Shown here in pieces: positions 36,867 to 38,324 of a stretch of 38,324 nucleotides of DNA. The stretch's first letter is position 1; each line of letters begins with the position of its first letter. The stretch is from Frankiales bacterium. GTDB taxonomy: Bacteria > Actinomycetota > Actinomycetes > JAFAQI01. Where the stretch lies: contig JAICXQ010000017.1 in assembly GCA_025980325.1 (NCBI GenBank), forward strand, positions 1 through 38,324, written 5' to 3'. The position numbers were made by a program, and so were the translations under genes. The notes below the pieces were generated by a model. The model was not told the origin of the DNA, did no database searches, and saw nothing but the letters and a program-made list of their open reading frames with translations.

Positions 36867-36957
36867 GTCTGGCGTGGCCTCTCGTCGCGGTGGTCGAGCG
36901 GCACTTCGCCGCGGTTGGCCGGGCTCCTGCCGGTCGCGCGGGCGAAAACCAGGACGG

Positions 36958-37845
36958 TCAGCCGGTCGCGGCCCGCAGGTGACGCTGCGGCGACCGGAAG
37001 CCGCCCGCGGTGTCGAGCTGGGCCAGGGTCGAGGCGATCTCATGGGTGACCCGGCGGTCGATCGGCAGCGACATGTGGCCGACACCCGGCACGAACACGT
37101 TGCGCGCGGTCAGGTCCGGATGGTCGATCCGGGCCGCGCGCTTGGGCGAGATCAGCGCGTCGAGGTCGCTCCAGAACGCGACGAACCGGGTCCGGCACTC
37201 CGGTGCCGGCGCGGCCAGATCGGTGACGATGTCGCTCGACGGCGTCAGCTGCCGGATCACGCCGCCGGGCAGCAGGTGCGCGGCGCGGGTGCCGGCGTGC
37301 GGCGAGCCGAGGGTGACCAGCGTGTGCACCCGCGCGTCGCCGCCCATCCGCTGGACGTAGTAGCGCGCGATCACCCCGCCCATCGAGTGCCCGATCACGT
37401 GGATCCGCTCGTACCCGGTCTCCTCGCAGATCGCCTCGACGGTCGCGCCCAGCCGCCGCGCGGCGGCCCGCACGTCGTGGGTCAGCACGTGGTAGTTCAT
37501 CGTCGCGATCCGGCCGAACCCGCGCCGGCGCAGCGCCCGCCGCAGCCAGGTGAAGACCGAGCGGTTGTCGACCAGGCCGTGCACCAGGAGGATCGGCGTA
37601 CCGGCCGCTTCGACGTCGCCGATCAACAGGCCCCGCCGTACCGGCGGCAGGCCGGCGAGGGTGAACCGCTCCTCGGCCCTTCGCTCGCGCTCCTGCGCGA
37701 CCCCGAACGGGTACGTCGCGAGGTGAGCCGCGATCCAGGCCAGCTCGACCGCCGTACCGCGAACGCCGGTCGGCGAGAGCAGGGTGCGTACGCTGCGGCC
37801 GGCGACGAGGCCGGCCGCGGAGACTCCCGAAACGACCCGCTTCAA
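36958..37845 (-). CDS. Alpha/beta hydrolase (lipase/esterase type)
   Basis: This 295-residue serine hydrolase has an oxyanion HG motif (LVHGLVDN, 88-95), nucleophile Ser154 in GHSMGG, an acid in SDLDALISP (Asp227 or Asp229) and His257 in VPGVGHMSL. The pattern matches the triacylglycerol lipase/acetyltransferase-like group; the substrate is not determined. A hydrophobic region at 30-50 might associate with the membrane. The start is an unusual TTG at 37845 with GGGAGG 7 bases upstream. The nearby ATG at 37850 is in another frame and stops after two codons, so TTG is well supported. Confidence 0.9.
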   Translation of the reverse strand: MKRVVSGVSAAGLVAGRSVRTLLSPTGVRGTAVELAWIAAHLATYPFGVAQERERRAEERFTLAGLPPVRRGLLIGDVEAAGTPILLVHGLVDNRSVFTWLRRALRRRGFGRIATMNYHVLTHDVRAAARRLGATVEAICEETGYERIHVIGHSMGGVIARYYVQRMGGDARVHTLVTLGSPHAGTRAAHLLPGGVIRQLTPSSDIVTDLAAPAPECRTRFVAFWSDLDALISPKRAARIDHPDLTARNVFVPGVGHMSLPIDRRVTHEIASTLAQLDTAGGFRSPQRHLRAATG

Positions 37846-37966
37846 CCCATGACCTCCCGGATGCGGAGATGCAGTGCCACGAGGCGAGGGGAATGCGCCT
37901 GTCGAACGTCGGACGGGACGTTAGCGGATCAGCTCGCCCCGGATCGCGATTTCCGTTGAGTTTCGG

Positions 37967-38324
37967 TCAATCCGGCAGGCGTTTCGCCCAACGGTCCCGT
38001 CGCGGCTCCGACGTTCGGAGGAGGTCGGCCTGCGCCGCCAGCCAGCCGCGCAGCGCCTCGGGCTCGGCCGGGGCCATCGCGTCGGCGAATCCGGCCGCCA
38101 GCAGATCGCCGGGCGCGACCTGCATCAGGTCGGCCGCCTCGTCCGGCGTCGTGCGCAGGGTCGCGGCCGCGCCTTCCGGTCCGAGGGCGGCGAACCACCC
38201 GTCCGGGGTCACGCCGACGACGTCGCAGACCGCCGCGGCCAGCGCCCCGCCGGAGCCGCCTTCACCATGGACGACGGCGACCGTCGGCGCGTCGCAGTCG
38301 AGGACCGCGGTCATCGCGGCGCCG
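37967..38324 (-). CDS. Acyl-CoA carboxylase carboxyltransferase subunit, C-terminal part
   Basis: The frame is open to the window edge, so only the last 118 residues are visible. They contain VVHGEGGSGGALAAAVCDVVGVTPDGWFAALGPEG, the oxyanion-forming glycine-rich turn and following segment of the carboxyltransferase (crotonase-like) fold, near the AccA-type signature GEGGSGGALA, followed by helices and a polar end. The enzyme would move CO2 from biotin to acyl-CoA for fatty-acid synthesis. Whether it is AccA, AccD or a fused subunit cannot be told without the N-terminus. The internal ATG at 38314 is not the start, because codons upstream (Gly-Ala-Ala) continue in frame. Confidence 0.8.
   Translation of the reverse strand, partial: GAAMTAVLDCDAPTVAVVHGEGGSGGALAAAVCDVVGVTPDGWFAALGPEGAAATLRTTPDEAADLMQVAPGDLLAAGFADAMAPAEPEALRGWLAAQADLLRTSEPRRDRWAKRLPD

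Noticed and set aside
36867-36957. Possible cyclic-di-AMP riboswitch before the M23 peptidase gene
   Set aside because: Wall hydrolase genes of actinobacteria often have one, but the gap is only 91 bases and the conserved blocks are not present.

Overview
The window comes from a high-GC Actinomycetota chromosome. The GC-rich codon use, GTG and TTG starts, several genes with no leader, a GuaB3-type IMPDH paralogue and a GMC/cholesterol-oxidase-like gene close to guaB and guaA (an arrangement also known from mycobacteria) all point that way. The genus cannot be fixed from the sequence alone. There are 32 protein-coding genes, two of them cut by the window ends. I see no rRNA, tRNA, CRISPR array, insertion sequence or phage gene.

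Layout. 1-10801 is a purine and secretion block: guaB (5' cut), guaB3, a large secreted Asp-box protein, a six-cysteine secreted peptide, a ChoD-like GMC oxidoreductase, a divergent secreted subtilisin-like protease, an ECF-sigma-like protein with a membrane segment, and guaA. 11027-13541 is a compact three-gene operon of different composition (lower GC, TTA codons, ATGA overlaps). It encodes an unknown protein, a 494-residue protein ending in HTH-like and DUF433-like segments, and a PIN-like (DUF5615-type) protein. 13780-20691 is a candidate cyclic-nucleotide module: a giant tandem class III cyclase/ATPase/TPR protein converges on, and overlaps, an operon for an MFS transporter with a cyclic-nucleotide-binding tail plus a secreted Ig-like protein.

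20911-27451 holds a small membrane protein, a second secreted Asp-box protein, a SAM methyltransferase, a secreted single-domain protein, a CoA-binding protein, purU, yceI, and a divergent marR followed by an ArgA-like GNAT. Two matching operator-like palindromes lie between yceI and marR. 27471-30885 (minus strand) carries an Asp-box protein, a VOC protein, a PIG-L deacetylase and an SDR. 30919-38324 carries pcrA, a very large secreted Asp-box protein with a sortase-like tail, an M23 peptidase, an alpha/beta hydrolase and the end of an acyl-CoA carboxyltransferase gene.

How the genes fit together. guaB and guaA make GMP from IMP. The cyclase and the transporter that binds cyclic nucleotides may be a signal source and its receiver. 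Four secreted Asp-box propellers and a repeated 'DPxGD' domain show heavy investment in extracellular proteins of unknown target. The best candidate for an undescribed system is the three-gene DUF433/PIN-like operon at 11027-13541. Second is the pairing of the membrane-tethered sigma-like protein with a secreted protease.
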